Source of the DNA: Caenispirillum bisanense
Lineage (GTDB): Bacteria > Pseudomonadota > Alphaproteobacteria > Rhodospirillales > Rhodospirillaceae
DNA length: 64,000 bases
Direction of reading: 5' to 3'
Assembly (NCBI RefSeq): GCF_039523075.1
Contig: NZ_BAAAEP010000003.1
Location: forward strand, 115,238-179,237
Shown: positions 55,322 to 64,000 of the stretch, in pieces
Layout of the letters: every line of letters begins with the position of its first letter
How positions within the stretch are numbered: the first letter of the stretch is position 1
Made by a program: the position numbers and the translations under genes
Notes under the pieces: generated by a model
What the model saw: only the letters and a program-made list of their open reading frames with translations
What the model was told of the DNA's origin: nothing
Database searches by the model: none

Positions 55322-56110
55322 CTAGGGGCTGCCCCTCGTCTGGAAGATGCTGTCGAACTGAATGCCTTCCACCGGCGCATCCAGGCTGCGGCCGGTGCGC
55401 ACGAAGCCCTTGCCGAAGTCGGCGACGTGGCGCCGCATCCAGGTGCGGGCGGCCTCGGCGTCGCGGGTGCGCAGGGCGTCGAGCAGGCGGGAATGGGCCT
55501 CGAACAGGCGCGGCGCCGCCTCGGGCACCGCCTCGAAGATGGGCTGGGTGGCGGGGTAGATGAGCAGGCTCGCCGGCTCCCGCGCCAGCTGCAGCACCCG
55601 GTTGCCGGTGGCGCGGGCGATGAGGGTGTGGAACTCGGTATCCAGTTCCGCCACGCGGGAGGGATCGTCCACCGCCTGCCCGGTGCGCGCCACGTTGTCG
55701 GCGATGGCGTCCAGGTCGTCGTCGGTGCGGTGGATGACCGCCAGTTCGATGGCGTTGCGCTCCAGCATGTCGATGGCTTCGTACAGCTCGCGGAAGGTCA
55801 CCTGGTGCAGCACCAGGGCGCGGCTCATGCGGGTGGCGAGCTTGGTCTGGCGCGGCAGGCTGGCGACCAGCCGGCGGCCGGATTCGCGCCGCAGCAGGCC
55901 GGACTGTTCCAGGCAGCGGATGCCCTCGCGCACCGTCGAGCGGTTGACGCCGAACTGCTTCACCAGATCGGCCTCGGTGCCGATGCGCTCCCCCGGCCGG
56001 ATGCGGCCGCTGACGATCTCCCGCTCGATCGCCTCGGCGACCAGCTGATAGGCCGGGGCCGCGCTGATGCGCTCAAAACGCTCGGTGGCGGTATCGGCGG
56101 CGTGTCCCAT
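55322..56110 (-). CDS. GntR-family regulator, FadR/FCD subfamily
   Basis: The 262-residue regulator has an N-terminal winged helix (VAEAIEREIVSGRIRPGERIGTEADLVKQFGVNRSTVREGIR, residues about 25-65) and an all-helical FCD ligand-binding domain (from about 95; ELDTEFHTLIARATGN and LLDALRTRDAEAAR). FCD domains bind acids, often acyl-CoA or carboxylates. A palindrome matching the subfamily operator lies 32 bp upstream of its ATG. It probably controls the following transporter and beta-oxidation genes and itself. Confidence 0.9.
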   Translation of the reverse strand: MGHAADTATERFERISAAPAYQLVAEAIEREIVSGRIRPGERIGTEADLVKQFGVNRSTVREGIRCLEQSGLLRRESGRRLVASLPRQTKLATRMSRALVLHQVTFRELYEAIDMLERNAIELAVIHRTDDDLDAIADNVARTGQAVDDPSRVAELDTEFHTLIARATGNRVLQLAREPASLLIYPATQPIFEAVPEAAPRLFEAHSRLLDALRTRDAEAARTWMRRHVADFGKGFVRTGRSLDAPVEGIQFDSIFQTRGSP

Positions 56111-56141
56111 GGTCTCTCTGGCAGATTGGCAGATTGGCATA

Positions 56142-56152
56142 TTGTCCGACAA
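56142..56152. promoter_or_regulatory. FadR-subfamily GntR operator
   Basis: TTGTCCGACAA is a perfect inverted repeat matching the FadR-subfamily pattern T-N-G-T-N3-A-C-N-A. It sits in the 237-bp gap between the regulator gene and the divergent MetOD1 gene. An AGATTGGC direct repeat lies beside it (56123-56138). Confidence 0.65.
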
Positions 56153-56347
56153 ACTGATCGTCTGCCGCCCACCGCCAGGAGTCAAGGCCGAGCGTGGCAG
56201 TACATCTTTCGGATGAGAGAGCGCGGGCGATGCCATTTCCGTGCGGCATGACCCACTTCTCCGGTAGGATTATGGGGCTGGACCTGCAACCGCAGGCTCT
56301 ATATCTGTCGAACGACCGGCACCCTGCGATCCCAACGGAGACATCCC

Positions 56348-56872
56348 ATGACGCATCCCTCCGATGCCGACGTGAGCCTCAACCGCGATGCCTTCGTGCG
56401 CAATCTGGTCAGCGAGCTGGCGGCGACGCTGGAAGACGTGGTCGGGCTGGAAAGCGCCGCCGGCTACATCAGCGTGGTCGGGGCCCGCATCGGCCGCAGC
56501 ATTGATCTTGAGTATAAGGACAAGCTCGGCCGCCCGCGCCTCGACCGCGACGAGGTGGCGGCGGTGCTGGTGGACCTGAAGAAGCGCATCCAGGGGGATT
56601 TCTACATCATCGAGGAAGACGCCGGCCGCATCGTCCTCGGCAACCGGGCCTGCCCGTTCGGCGACTACGTGCAGGGCAAGCCGTCGCTGTGCATGATGAC
56701 GTCCAACGTGTTCGGCTACATCACCGCCGAGAACCTGGGCTATGCCCGCGTGCAGCTGGACGAGACCATCGCCGAAGGGCACGGCCGCTGCCGCGTTACC
56801 GTCCACCTGACCCCGGCCGAGGCGCCCGATCCCCAGGCGCGCGAGTATTTCGGGAGCGATGATGCCGGCTAA
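56348..56872 (+). CDS. Methanogen output domain 1 (MetOD1) family protein
   Basis: The 174-residue protein has the pattern NRACPFGDYVQGKPSLCMMTSNVFGYITAENLGYARV with two conserved Cys, and the tail HGRCRVTVHL, as in MetOD1 proteins linked to signalling genes in alphaproteobacteria. Its exact function is unknown; a ligand- or metal-binding regulator is possible. It overlaps the following kinase gene by 14 bp. Confidence 0.75.
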   Translation: MTHPSDADVSLNRDAFVRNLVSELAATLEDVVGLESAAGYISVVGARIGRSIDLEYKDKLGRPRLDRDEVAAVLVDLKKRIQGDFYIIEEDAGRIVLGNRACPFGDYVQGKPSLCMMTSNVFGYITAENLGYARVQLDETIAEGHGRCRVTVHLTPAEAPDPQAREYFGSDDAG

Positions 56873-57893
56873 CCCTGACGCCGCCGCCGTCCTCGACGCG
56901 CTGGACGAACCCGCCTTCCTGCTCGACCGCGGCGGGGTGGTGCGGCACGCCAACCCGGCGGCCGCCCAGTTCCTGCGCCGGCCGCTGGCGACCCTGAACG
57001 GCCAGCCGCTGGCGGCGCTGGTGGCATCCCCGGCTGACCGCCTGGCCCCCTTCCTCGACCTCTGCGCCCGCTCGTCCCAGTCCATGGTCGGCGGGCTGGT
57101 GGTCACCGACCAGGAGGGGCGGTCGTTGTCCTGCCCCGCCCGCGGCTGCCGCATCGCCCTGGCCGGCGGCGCCTTCACCCTGCTGCGCCTGCAGGTGGGG
57201 GAGGCCAAGCGGTTCCGCGCCCTGACCGACAAGACCATCTCGCTCAACGCCGAACTGACGGAGAACAAGCGCATCCGCCGCGACCTCAAGCTGGCGCTGG
57301 AGGAGAAGGAGGTGCTGCTGCGGGAGGTCAACCACCGCGTCAAGAACAACCTGCAGATGCTGCAGGGCGTGCTGTCGCTGACCGAACGCGCCACCGCCGA
57401 CGAGCGGTCGCGCGAAGCGGTGCGGTCGGTGCGCCTGCGGGTGGAGGCCATGGGGCTGGTGCAGCGCCTGCTCTACCAGAAGGACGACGTCAGCGGCATC
57501 GACGGCGCCGCCTTCATCCGCCTGCTGGTGGACAACTGCGTCAGCGCCTTCGGACGCTCCGACATCGCCGTCACCACCACCTGCGAGCCGGTGGAGGTGC
57601 GCAGCGACACAGCCTTCCTGCTCGGCCTGGCCGCCAACGAGCTGATCACCAACGCCCTCAAGTACGCCTTCACCGACCGTCCCGCCGGCGCCCTGGCGGT
57701 GGACCTGACGCCGCACGGGCAGCGGGCGGGAGTGATTCGTCTGGTGGTTGCCGACGACGGCGTCGGCATGGCCGCCGACGCGCCGCCGGGAACCGGATTG
57801 GCGCTCGTGCGTCATCTTGTGCGTCGGCCGGGGGGATCGTTCAGTGTTGAATCCTCCCGCGGCACCCGGTGTATCGTGGAGTTCCCGATCTGA
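56859..57893 (+). CDS. PAS-HisKA_2 sensor histidine kinase
   Basis: The 344-residue cytosolic kinase has an N-terminal PAS (about 10-115), a coiled linker and a HisKA_2 domain with the phospho-His in LREVNHRVKNNLQML (about residue 160). The ATPase follows: LAANELITNALKYAF (N-box) and VVADDGVGM (G1). It has no membrane segment, so it senses an internal signal, perhaps through the PAS or its MetOD1 partner. The receiver gene follows 33 bp later. Confidence 0.9.
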   Translation: MMPANPDAAAVLDALDEPAFLLDRGGVVRHANPAAAQFLRRPLATLNGQPLAALVASPADRLAPFLDLCARSSQSMVGGLVVTDQEGRSLSCPARGCRIALAGGAFTLLRLQVGEAKRFRALTDKTISLNAELTENKRIRRDLKLALEEKEVLLREVNHRVKNNLQMLQGVLSLTERATADERSREAVRSVRLRVEAMGLVQRLLYQKDDVSGIDGAAFIRLLVDNCVSAFGRSDIAVTTTCEPVEVRSDTAFLLGLAANELITNALKYAFTDRPAGALAVDLTPHGQRAGVIRLVVADDGVGMAADAPPGTGLALVRHLVRRPGGSFSVESSRGTRCIVEFPI

Positions 57894-57926
57894 CGACCGG
57901 GGTCCACCCGTAGCAGAGTGACGGCC

Positions 57927-58424
57927 ATGTCGAGTCTCGCCCCCGCTCCATCTGCCCGCCTGCGCCCCGTTCCGCGCCCGTCGGCCGGTCTGCGCGCGGC
58001 CGCCGATGCCGGAACCTGCGGCGACTCGGCCTCGGCCGGCCCCCTGCCGGTGAAGGTGCTGGTGTGCGAGGACGACTGGCTGATCGCCTCCTCCATCGAA
58101 AACGTGCTGGCGGAGGCCGGCTTCGCCGTGGTCGGCATCGCCGCCGACGCCGATGAGGCCCTGCTCCTGCTGCGGCGGGAACGGCCCGATCTGGTGCTGA
58201 TGGACATCCAGCTGCAGAACGGCACCAACGGCATCGACCTGGCGCGGCAGCTGTTCGACCGCTTCGCCCTGCGCAGCCTGTTCGTGTCGGGCAACGTCAA
58301 CGATGCCGCCCGGCTGACGGCGGCCCCGGCGCAGCCGCTCGGCTGGCTGCACAAGCCGTTCTCCGACGACGAACTGGCCGCCGCCGTGCGCGCCGCCGCC
58401 GGCCGCGACGACGACCGGCACTGA
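57927..58424 (+). CDS. Response regulator receiver protein
   Basis: The 165-residue protein has a Pro/Ala-rich N-terminal extension (about 45 residues), then a receiver with VCEDDW, the phosphoacceptor Asp in LVLMDIQLQ (about residue 92) and the Lys in LHKPFSDDE. There is no DNA-binding output. It is likely the partner of the kinase just upstream. The ATG at 57927 is used; a GTG at 57918 is possible. Confidence 0.85.
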   Translation: MSSLAPAPSARLRPVPRPSAGLRAAADAGTCGDSASAGPLPVKVLVCEDDWLIASSIENVLAEAGFAVVGIAADADEALLLLRRERPDLVLMDIQLQNGTNGIDLARQLFDRFALRSLFVSGNVNDAARLTAAPAQPLGWLHKPFSDDELAAAVRAAAGRDDDRH

Positions 58425-58447
58425 GGCCCCAGGCCGGCGCCCCGCCG

Positions 58448-59572
58448 TCAGACCATCTGGCTGATGGTGCGGCGGAAGCGGGCGAGCGCCAGCAGCAGCA
58501 GCGCCCCGCCGATGGCGGCGATGGCCAGGAACTGCGGCCACACCACCTCCAGCCCGGCGCCCCGGTAGAGGATGGCCTGCGCCAGGGCGACGAAATGGGT
58601 GGTGGGGGCGGCCTGCATCACCCATTGCACCGCCGCCGGCATGCTTTCCTGCGGCGTCACCCCGCCCGACAGCAGTTGCAGCGGCAGCAGCACCAGGATG
58701 GTCAGCAGCCCGAACTGCGGCATGGACCGCGCCAGCGTGCCAAGGAAGATGCCCATGGCGGTGGTGGCGAACAGGTGCAGGGCGGCGCCGGCCAGGAACA
58801 GGGGGACGGAGCCTTCGATGGGCACCCGCAGCAGCCCCTGCACCACCACCGTCAGCGACAGGCCGCAGGCCACCAGCACCACCAGGGCCATGGCCCACAC
58901 CTTGGCGATCATGATCTCGAACGGCGTCACCGGCATCACCAGCAGGTGTTCCACCGTGCCGTGCTCGCGCTCGCGGATGAGGGCGGCGCCGGTCAGCACG
59001 ATGGACAGCATGGTGACGTTGTTGATGATCTCCATGATCGACCCGAACCACATCTTGTCCAGTTGCGGGTTGAAGCGCGCCCGCAGTTCCAGCCCCACCG
59101 GCAGGCTCTCGACCTCGCGGTGACGCTGGACGAAGGCCGTCACCTCCTGCCCGACGATGGTCTGGACGTAGCCGCTGCCGGTGAAGGCCTGGCTGACGCG
59201 GGTGGCGTCGACGTTCAGTTGCAGCGCCGGCCGCCGCCCGGCCAGCACGTCCTTCTGGAAGTCGGGCGGGATGGTCAGGGCGAAGGTGTCGCGCCCGGCA
59301 TCCATGCGGGCATCCAGCTCCGCCAGCGAAATCAGCTCCGGCGCCGTGAAGTGGGGCGGGTAGAAGGCGGCCACCAGCCGCGCCGACAGCTGCGAGCGGT
59401 CCTCGTCGACGATGGCGACGGGGGCGCGGTTCAAGCTTTCCGGCATGGCGGTGGCGGCGGCGTAGATCGCCAGGCTGAAGGCATAGACGATCAGCACCAT
59501 CATGATGGGGTCGCGCGCCAGGCTGCGCAGTTCCTTGATGCCGAGGTGCAGGATCTTGCTCTGCATGATCAC
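58448..59572 (-). CDS. ABC-2 type permease (YhhJ-like)
   Basis: This is an export permease of 374 residues. One N-terminal membrane segment is followed by a large periplasmic loop (about 45-165) and five C-terminal segments, with IREREHGTVEHLLVMPVTPFEIM, the ABC-2 signature. It overlaps the rbbA-like stop by 4 bp and is the last gene of the hlyD-rbbA-yhhJ unit. The substrate is unknown. Confidence 0.9.
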   Translation of the reverse strand: MIMQSKILHLGIKELRSLARDPIMMVLIVYAFSLAIYAAATAMPESLNRAPVAIVDEDRSQLSARLVAAFYPPHFTAPELISLAELDARMDAGRDTFALTIPPDFQKDVLAGRRPALQLNVDATRVSQAFTGSGYVQTIVGQEVTAFVQRHREVESLPVGLELRARFNPQLDKMWFGSIMEIINNVTMLSIVLTGAALIREREHGTVEHLLVMPVTPFEIMIAKVWAMALVVLVACGLSLTVVVQGLLRVPIEGSVPLFLAGAALHLFATTAMGIFLGTLARSMPQFGLLTILVLLPLQLLSGGVTPQESMPAAVQWVMQAAPTTHFVALAQAILYRGAGLEVVWPQFLAIAAIGGALLLLALARFRRTISQMV

Positions 59573-62355
59573 CGCTCCTGCTTTTTCAGAAACAGCACCG
59601 CCAGCGCCAGCAGCACCGGCACCGCGATCAGCAGCGGCACGAACGAGGCCTGCAGGTCGGCGAACCCCAGGCCCTTGGAGAAGGTGCCGCGGGCGATGGT
59701 CAGGAAGTGGGTGGTCGGGTAGACCTCGCCGATGATCCGCCCCGCCCCCTGCAACGACGAGATGGGGTCGATCATGCCGGCGAAGTTCACCGCCGGCAGC
59801 AGCGTCAGGATGGCGGTGCCGAAGATGGCGGCGATCTGGCTGCGCATGAAGGTCGAGATCACCAGCCCGAAGGCGGTGGAGGCGAAGACGTAGAGCAGCG
59901 CCCCGGCCGCCAGGGTCAGGAAGCTGCCCTTCAGCGGCACCCCGAACAGCACGATGGCGAAGACCGTCAGCAGCAGGAAGCTCGCCATGCTCAGCACCAC
60001 ATAGGGCAGCTGCTTGCCGAGCAGGAATTCGAGCCGCGTGGTCGGGGTGACGTAGAAGTTGATGATGGAGCCCAGTTCCTTCTCACGCACCACGCTCAAG
60101 GCCGCCAGCATGGCCGGAATGAGCATCAGCAGCATGGGGATCACCGCCGGCACGATGGCCGGCAGGCTGCGGACGTCGGGGTTGTAGCGGAAGCGGGTCT
60201 CGACCGTCGCGGCGGCGGCGAAGGCATCGCCATGCCCCAGCTCGCGCGCCTTGCGCTCCAGCCAGTGCAGGTGCATGCCGCGGACGTAGCCGCGGATGGT
60301 GTCGCCGCGGGTCGGCATGGCGCCGTCGATCCACGCCGCCACCGACACCGGCGCCCCGCGCGCCACGTCGCGGGCGAAGCCGGGCGGGATCTCGATGGCA
60401 AGGCTGATCTCGCCGGCCCGCATGCGGCGGTCGAGGTCTTCGTAGTCGACGATGGGCGGCCGTTCGATGAAGTAGCGGGAACCGGCGATGTCCTGGCTGT
60501 AGTCGCGGCTCACCGTCGTCTGGTCGCGGTCGAGCACGGCGAAGGTGAGGTCTTCCACATCCATGCTGATGCCGTAGCCGATGACGATCATCAGGATGAC
60601 GCTGCCGAGCAGGGCGAGGGTCAGGCGGATGGGGTCGCGCACCAGCTCCAGCGCCTCCCGCCGGGCATAGCTGCCGAGGCGGCGGGTGGAGGCGGCCAGC
60701 GGCCGGGGGGCGGCGGGGCCCTCGGCCGTCGCGGCGGCATCCCCGGCCACGCCCACGCCGACCGGCCCCTCTGCCGTCGCCGCGTCGTCGGCACCGGCGG
60801 CGTCCTCCAGATAGCGGATGAAGGCGTCTTCCAGCGTTGCCGCGCCGCGCTGCGCGACCAGACCGGCCGGCGTGTCGGTGACCAGCACCCGGCCGGCGTG
60901 CATGAGCGAGATGCGGTCGCAGCGTTCCGCCTCGTTCATGAAGTGGGTGGAGATGAAGATGGTCACCCCGTCCTGCCGCGACAGCGCCGCCAGTTCGCGC
61001 CAGAAGGCGTCGCGGGCGACCGGATCGACGCCCGACGTCGGCTCGTCGAGGATCAGCAGGTCGGGCTTGTGGATCATGGCGACGGCCAGCGACAGCCGCT
61101 GCCGGTGGCCGAGGGGAAGGGACTCGGGCAGGGCGTCCATCACCGCCGTCAGGCCGAAGCGCTGCGCCATTTCCTCCACCCGCGCCGGGATGCCGGCCTC
61201 GGGCAGGCTGAACAGGCGGGCGTGCAGGTCCAGGTTCTGCCGCACCGTCAGTTCGGTGTAGAGCGAGAAGGCCTGCGACATGTAGCCGACGCGGCGGCGG
61301 GTGGCGAGGTCGTGGGGGTCGACCTCGCCGCCGAACAGCCAGGCGGTGCCCTCGCTCGGCGGCAGCAGGCCGGTCAGCATCTTCATGGTGGTGGTCTTGC
61401 CGCAGCCGTTGGAGCCGAGGAAGCCGAAGATCTCGCCGCGCGCGATGGTGAAGCTGGCATGGTCGACGGCGGTGAAGTCGCCGAACCGCATGGTCAGCCC
61501 TTCGGCGCGGATGGCGATGCCGTCGCTGTCGTCCCCGGCGGCGGCGGGGCGGGGCGGGATGACGACCGGCCGGTGCTCCCGCCGCCGCTCCTCCGGCAGC
61601 AGGGCGATGAAGGCGGCTTCCAGGCTGGCGGCGCCGGTGCGGGCGAGCAGTTCGGCCGGGCTGCCGGTGGCGAGCACGCGGCCGCCGTCCATGGCCGCCA
61701 GCCAGTCGAAGCGGGCCGCTTCCTCCATGTAGGCGGTGGCGACCAGCACGCTCATGCCCGGCCGTTCGGCGCGGATGCGGTCGATCAGGTCCCAGAACTG
61801 CCGGCGCGACAGCGGATCGACGCCGGTGGTCGGCTCGTCCAGGATCAGCAGGTCGGGGTCGTGGATGAGGGCGCAGCACAGGCCCAGCTTCTGCTTCATG
61901 CCGCCCGACAGCTTGCCGGCGGGGCGGCCGGCGAAGGGCGACAGGCCGGTGCCGGCCAGCAGGCGGTCGATGCGGCGGTGGCGCTCGGCGGTGTCCTGGC
62001 CGAACAGGCGGCCGAAGAAGTCCAGGTTCTCGAACACCGACAGGGTGGGGTAGAGGTTGCGGCCGAGGCCCTGCGGCATGTAGGCGACGCGCGGGCAGAC
62101 GGCGCGGCGGTGGCCGGCATCGGCCATGCTGCCGCCCAGCACCGTCACCGTGCCTTGCGCCGGCACCGGGCGGGCGCCAGCGAACAGCGCCAGCAGGCTC
62201 GACTTGCCCACCCCGTCGGGGCCGATCAACCCGGCCATGCAGCCGGCCGGCACGGCGACGGCGAGGTCATCCAGCGCCACGGTGTCGCCATAGCGCTGGG
62301 TGACGCCGGCGGCGCTGGCGATGGCGGCCGCGGGGGTCTGCGGCCGGGGGCTCAT
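59569..62355 (-). CDS. rbbA: RbbA-like double ATPase/permease fusion
   Basis: The 928-residue protein joins two ABC ATPases and one ABC-2 permease. The first ATPase (about 10-235) has GPDGVGKSS, LSGGMKQKL and LLILDEPTTGVD. The second (about 280-510) has GSNGCGKTT, LPLGHRQRL and LLILDEPTSGVD. The membrane part (from about 560) ends in VVREKELGSIINFYVTPTT and hydrophobic segments. The linker (about 525-560) has a near-duplicate DAATAEGP. In E. coli RbbA is ribosome-linked, but with hlyD and yhhJ it is usually viewed as an efflux pump. Confidence 0.92.
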   Translation of the reverse strand: MSPRPQTPAAAIASAAGVTQRYGDTVALDDLAVAVPAGCMAGLIGPDGVGKSSLLALFAGARPVPAQGTVTVLGGSMADAGHRRAVCPRVAYMPQGLGRNLYPTLSVFENLDFFGRLFGQDTAERHRRIDRLLAGTGLSPFAGRPAGKLSGGMKQKLGLCCALIHDPDLLILDEPTTGVDPLSRRQFWDLIDRIRAERPGMSVLVATAYMEEAARFDWLAAMDGGRVLATGSPAELLARTGAASLEAAFIALLPEERRREHRPVVIPPRPAAAGDDSDGIAIRAEGLTMRFGDFTAVDHASFTIARGEIFGFLGSNGCGKTTTMKMLTGLLPPSEGTAWLFGGEVDPHDLATRRRVGYMSQAFSLYTELTVRQNLDLHARLFSLPEAGIPARVEEMAQRFGLTAVMDALPESLPLGHRQRLSLAVAMIHKPDLLILDEPTSGVDPVARDAFWRELAALSRQDGVTIFISTHFMNEAERCDRISLMHAGRVLVTDTPAGLVAQRGAATLEDAFIRYLEDAAGADDAATAEGPVGVGVAGDAAATAEGPAAPRPLAASTRRLGSYARREALELVRDPIRLTLALLGSVILMIVIGYGISMDVEDLTFAVLDRDQTTVSRDYSQDIAGSRYFIERPPIVDYEDLDRRMRAGEISLAIEIPPGFARDVARGAPVSVAAWIDGAMPTRGDTIRGYVRGMHLHWLERKARELGHGDAFAAAATVETRFRYNPDVRSLPAIVPAVIPMLLMLIPAMLAALSVVREKELGSIINFYVTPTTRLEFLLGKQLPYVVLSMASFLLLTVFAIVLFGVPLKGSFLTLAAGALLYVFASTAFGLVISTFMRSQIAAIFGTAILTLLPAVNFAGMIDPISSLQGAGRIIGEVYPTTHFLTIARGTFSKGLGFADLQASFVPLLIAVPVLLALAVLFLKKQER

Positions 62356-63437
62356 TGCGGCAGCCGCACGGCAAGCTCGGCCGGCCACGCGGCGGCGGGG
62401 TCGAGCCGCACGGTGACGGTGCCGGGCAGGCCGGTCTTGACGCTGCGGATGTGCTGGCGCAGCAGGTCGGCCGGTATGCGGGCCTTCAGGCGGAACATCA
62501 GCTTCTGCCGCTCGTCGGCGGTTTCCACCGTCTTCGGGGTGAACTGGGCGACATCGGCGACGAAGGATATTTCCGCCGGGATGACCAGATGCGGCGCCGC
62601 GTCCAGCACGATGCGCGCCTCCGCCCCCAGGCTGACGCGGCCGGCGTCGGCGGTCGGCAGGAAGAAGGTCATGTAGACGTCGGTCAGGTCGACCAGATTG
62701 AGCACGGTGCCGCCTGCCGCCACCACTTCGCCGGGGCGGGCGACGGTGTACTGCACCCGGCCGTCGCGCGGGGCGCGCAGGGTGGCGTCGGCGATGTCGG
62801 CGCCGATGCGTTCGATGGTGGCCTCCACCGCCTCCACCTCGGCGCGGGCGGCGACCACGCCGGCGCGGGCGGTGGCAAGGGCGGCTTCGGTGGCGGCGAC
62901 CTGCGCCTCGGCCGCCTTCAGCGCCGCCTGGGCGCCCTGTTCGGCGGCGCGGTTGTCATCCAGCACCTGCACCGGCACGGCCCCGCGCGGCGCCAGTTCG
63001 GTGGAGCGGGCAAGGCGCTTGCCGGCGGCGTCCAGTTCCGCCCGGCGCTGACCGACTACCGCCTCCGCCGCCGCCCGTTCGGCTTCCGCCTGCCGCACCC
63101 GGCTTTCGGCCGCCTCCACCTGGATGACGGCGCGGCGCTGCTGGGCCTGGGCTTCCTTCAACTGCGCCTCCAGGGTGGAGACGTCGATGGCGGCGAGGCT
63201 CTGCCCGGCGGTGACGAAATCGCCTTCGTCCACCGTCAGGTCGCGAACGCGGCCGGGGATCTTGGTGGCGACGTCGATCTCCACCGCCTCGATGCGGCCG
63301 TTGCTGCGGGCGAAGCCCTCGGGCAGCGCCTCGCGCGGCCACAGCAGCCAGGCCACCGCCACCGCCGCCGCGACAGCCGCCGCGACGGCGGCCCATACCC
63401 GCCAGCGGACGCTCCGTTCCGGTGCCGTGGTTGCCAT
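62352..63437 (-). CDS. HlyD-family membrane-fusion protein
   Basis: The 361-residue periplasmic adaptor has one N-terminal membrane anchor (about 12-32), a biotinyl-lipoyl-like half (GRVRDLTVDEGDFVTAGQSLA), a long Ala/Gln/Glu-rich coiled coil (about 85-210) and the second lipoyl half (RAPRDGRVQYTVARPGEVV). AGGAGG lies 6 nt before the ATG. It overlaps rbbA by 4 bp, so adaptor, ATPase and permease form one exporter. Confidence 0.92.
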   Translation of the reverse strand: MATTAPERSVRWRVWAAVAAAVAAAVAVAWLLWPREALPEGFARSNGRIEAVEIDVATKIPGRVRDLTVDEGDFVTAGQSLAAIDVSTLEAQLKEAQAQQRRAVIQVEAAESRVRQAEAERAAAEAVVGQRRAELDAAGKRLARSTELAPRGAVPVQVLDDNRAAEQGAQAALKAAEAQVAATEAALATARAGVVAARAEVEAVEATIERIGADIADATLRAPRDGRVQYTVARPGEVVAAGGTVLNLVDLTDVYMTFFLPTADAGRVSLGAEARIVLDAAPHLVIPAEISFVADVAQFTPKTVETADERQKLMFRLKARIPADLLRQHIRSVKTGLPGTVTVRLDPAAAWPAELAVRLPQ

Positions 63438-63677
63438 GGTCGCCTCCTGTCGCTGCGTCATCGTGCGGCTGCCGCCGGGGCGGCCGGCGGTTTCCTGTCG
63501 CACCGCACCCACAACCGCAATGATACAAGCGTGAAGCGGATCGGGCTGCGCATCCGGCGCATGGCTGCCGCGCTGTCGGTGGGGTGCGGCCGGCGGCGGC
63601 AAACCCGCCGTGGGCTCGGGCGTTGCTGAGGTCCGGCCGGCTGGCGGCCGCCAGCCCCTTGCACGGAGACCTGCCGC

Positions 63678-64000
63678 ATGGACAGTCCGGCGCCCGACCT
63701 GCCCGAGGCGCTCATTGCCCACCACCTGGCCGGGCGCAGCGACCGCCGCCTGCTGCACCTGACCACCACCACCGCCCGCCTGCGCGCCATCGCGGCGGCG
63801 CTGGCGGTGTTCCGGCCCGACCTGCAGGTGCTGGTGCTGCCGCCGTGGGACTGCCTGCCCTATGACCGCCGCTCCCCTGGCGGCCGGCGGGCGGGGCAGC
63901 CGGCGGCGGCGCTGGCGCGGCTGCCGGCGCTGGACGGGGCGGGCGACGACCGGCCGGTGGCGCTGCTGACCACCGCCGCCGCCGCCCTGCAACGGCTGCC
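63678..64000 (+). CDS. mfd: Transcription-repair coupling factor Mfd, N-terminal part
   Basis: Mfd removes stalled RNA polymerase and recruits UvrA. Only the first 107 residues are inside the window, and the frame runs open to the edge. RPDLQVLVLPPWDCLPYDRRSP and VALLTTAAAALQRLP match the UvrB-like N-terminal domain of Mfd. GGAG lies upstream of the ATG at 63678. Confidence 0.8.
   Translation, partial: MDSPAPDLPEALIAHHLAGRSDRRLLHLTTTTARLRAIAAALAVFRPDLQVLVLPPWDCLPYDRRSPGGRRAGQPAAALARLPALDGAGDDRPVALLTTAAAALQRL

Overview
The window is GC-rich DNA from an alphaproteobacterium, most like the Rhodospirillales/Azospirillales. That placement is inferred from gene content: a COQ9-family gene beside rpsU, an alphaproteobacterial Usg protein, purE-purK, a methanogen-output-domain protein next to a HisKA_2 kinase, bphO-bphP and many GGDEF/PAS proteins. 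No rRNA or tRNA gene was seen. There are two assembly gaps (N runs), at 1656-1753 and 46026-46035.

Layout. 1-4353: one very long CRISPR array with 58 visible 36-bp repeats, open at the left edge. The repeat end that looks like a crRNA handle points left, so the leader and promoter should lie at 4354-4480; no cas gene is present. 4806-7852: pyruvate formate-lyase and its activase. 8514-14409: rpsU, def, a COQ9-family gene, an SDR, a GNAT-purK-purE group, a degenerate GGDEF protein and a DUF465 protein. 14508-18907: a phosphofructokinase with a mixed cosubstrate signature, ubiX, a second DUF465 protein and prpE. 19087-21088: groES-groEL with an upstream inverted repeat. 21362-24899: usg, a DUF3750 protein, a PEP-CTERM protein and an RTX-type lipase. 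25035-28827: a MocR regulator divergent from a threonine-dehydratase-like enzyme, then an MFS transporter.

29040-30928 is a heat-shock unit, hsp20-rpoH, with a hairpin closely resembling a ROSE RNA thermometer over the hsp20 ribosome-binding site. Ornithine decarboxylase (31025) and spermidine synthase (34699) provide polyamine synthesis. Between them lie a VapBC-type toxin-antitoxin pair with a DUF429 gene overlapping its end, and a TerC-family protein. 35769-43023 is a signalling block: a LOV/PAS/GAF/GGDEF cyclase (predicted blue-light sensor) with CheC and a receiver protein, a membrane protein of unknown function, and a bacteriophytochrome-kinase-receiver with its own heme oxygenase. Blue- and red-light sensors therefore sit side by side.

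43224-56110 is a large minus-strand catabolic cluster: a FadR-subfamily GntR regulator with a matching operator, a five-part Liv-type ABC transporter, an acyl-CoA ligase, a thiolase, a dehydrogenase/hydratase fusion and an acyl-CoA dehydrogenase. Together they could import a carboxylic acid, activate it to its CoA ester and degrade it by beta-oxidation. 56348-58424 is a MetOD1-kinase-receiver signalling trio. 58448-63437 is an HlyD-RbbA-YhhJ type export system, and the first part of mfd closes the window.
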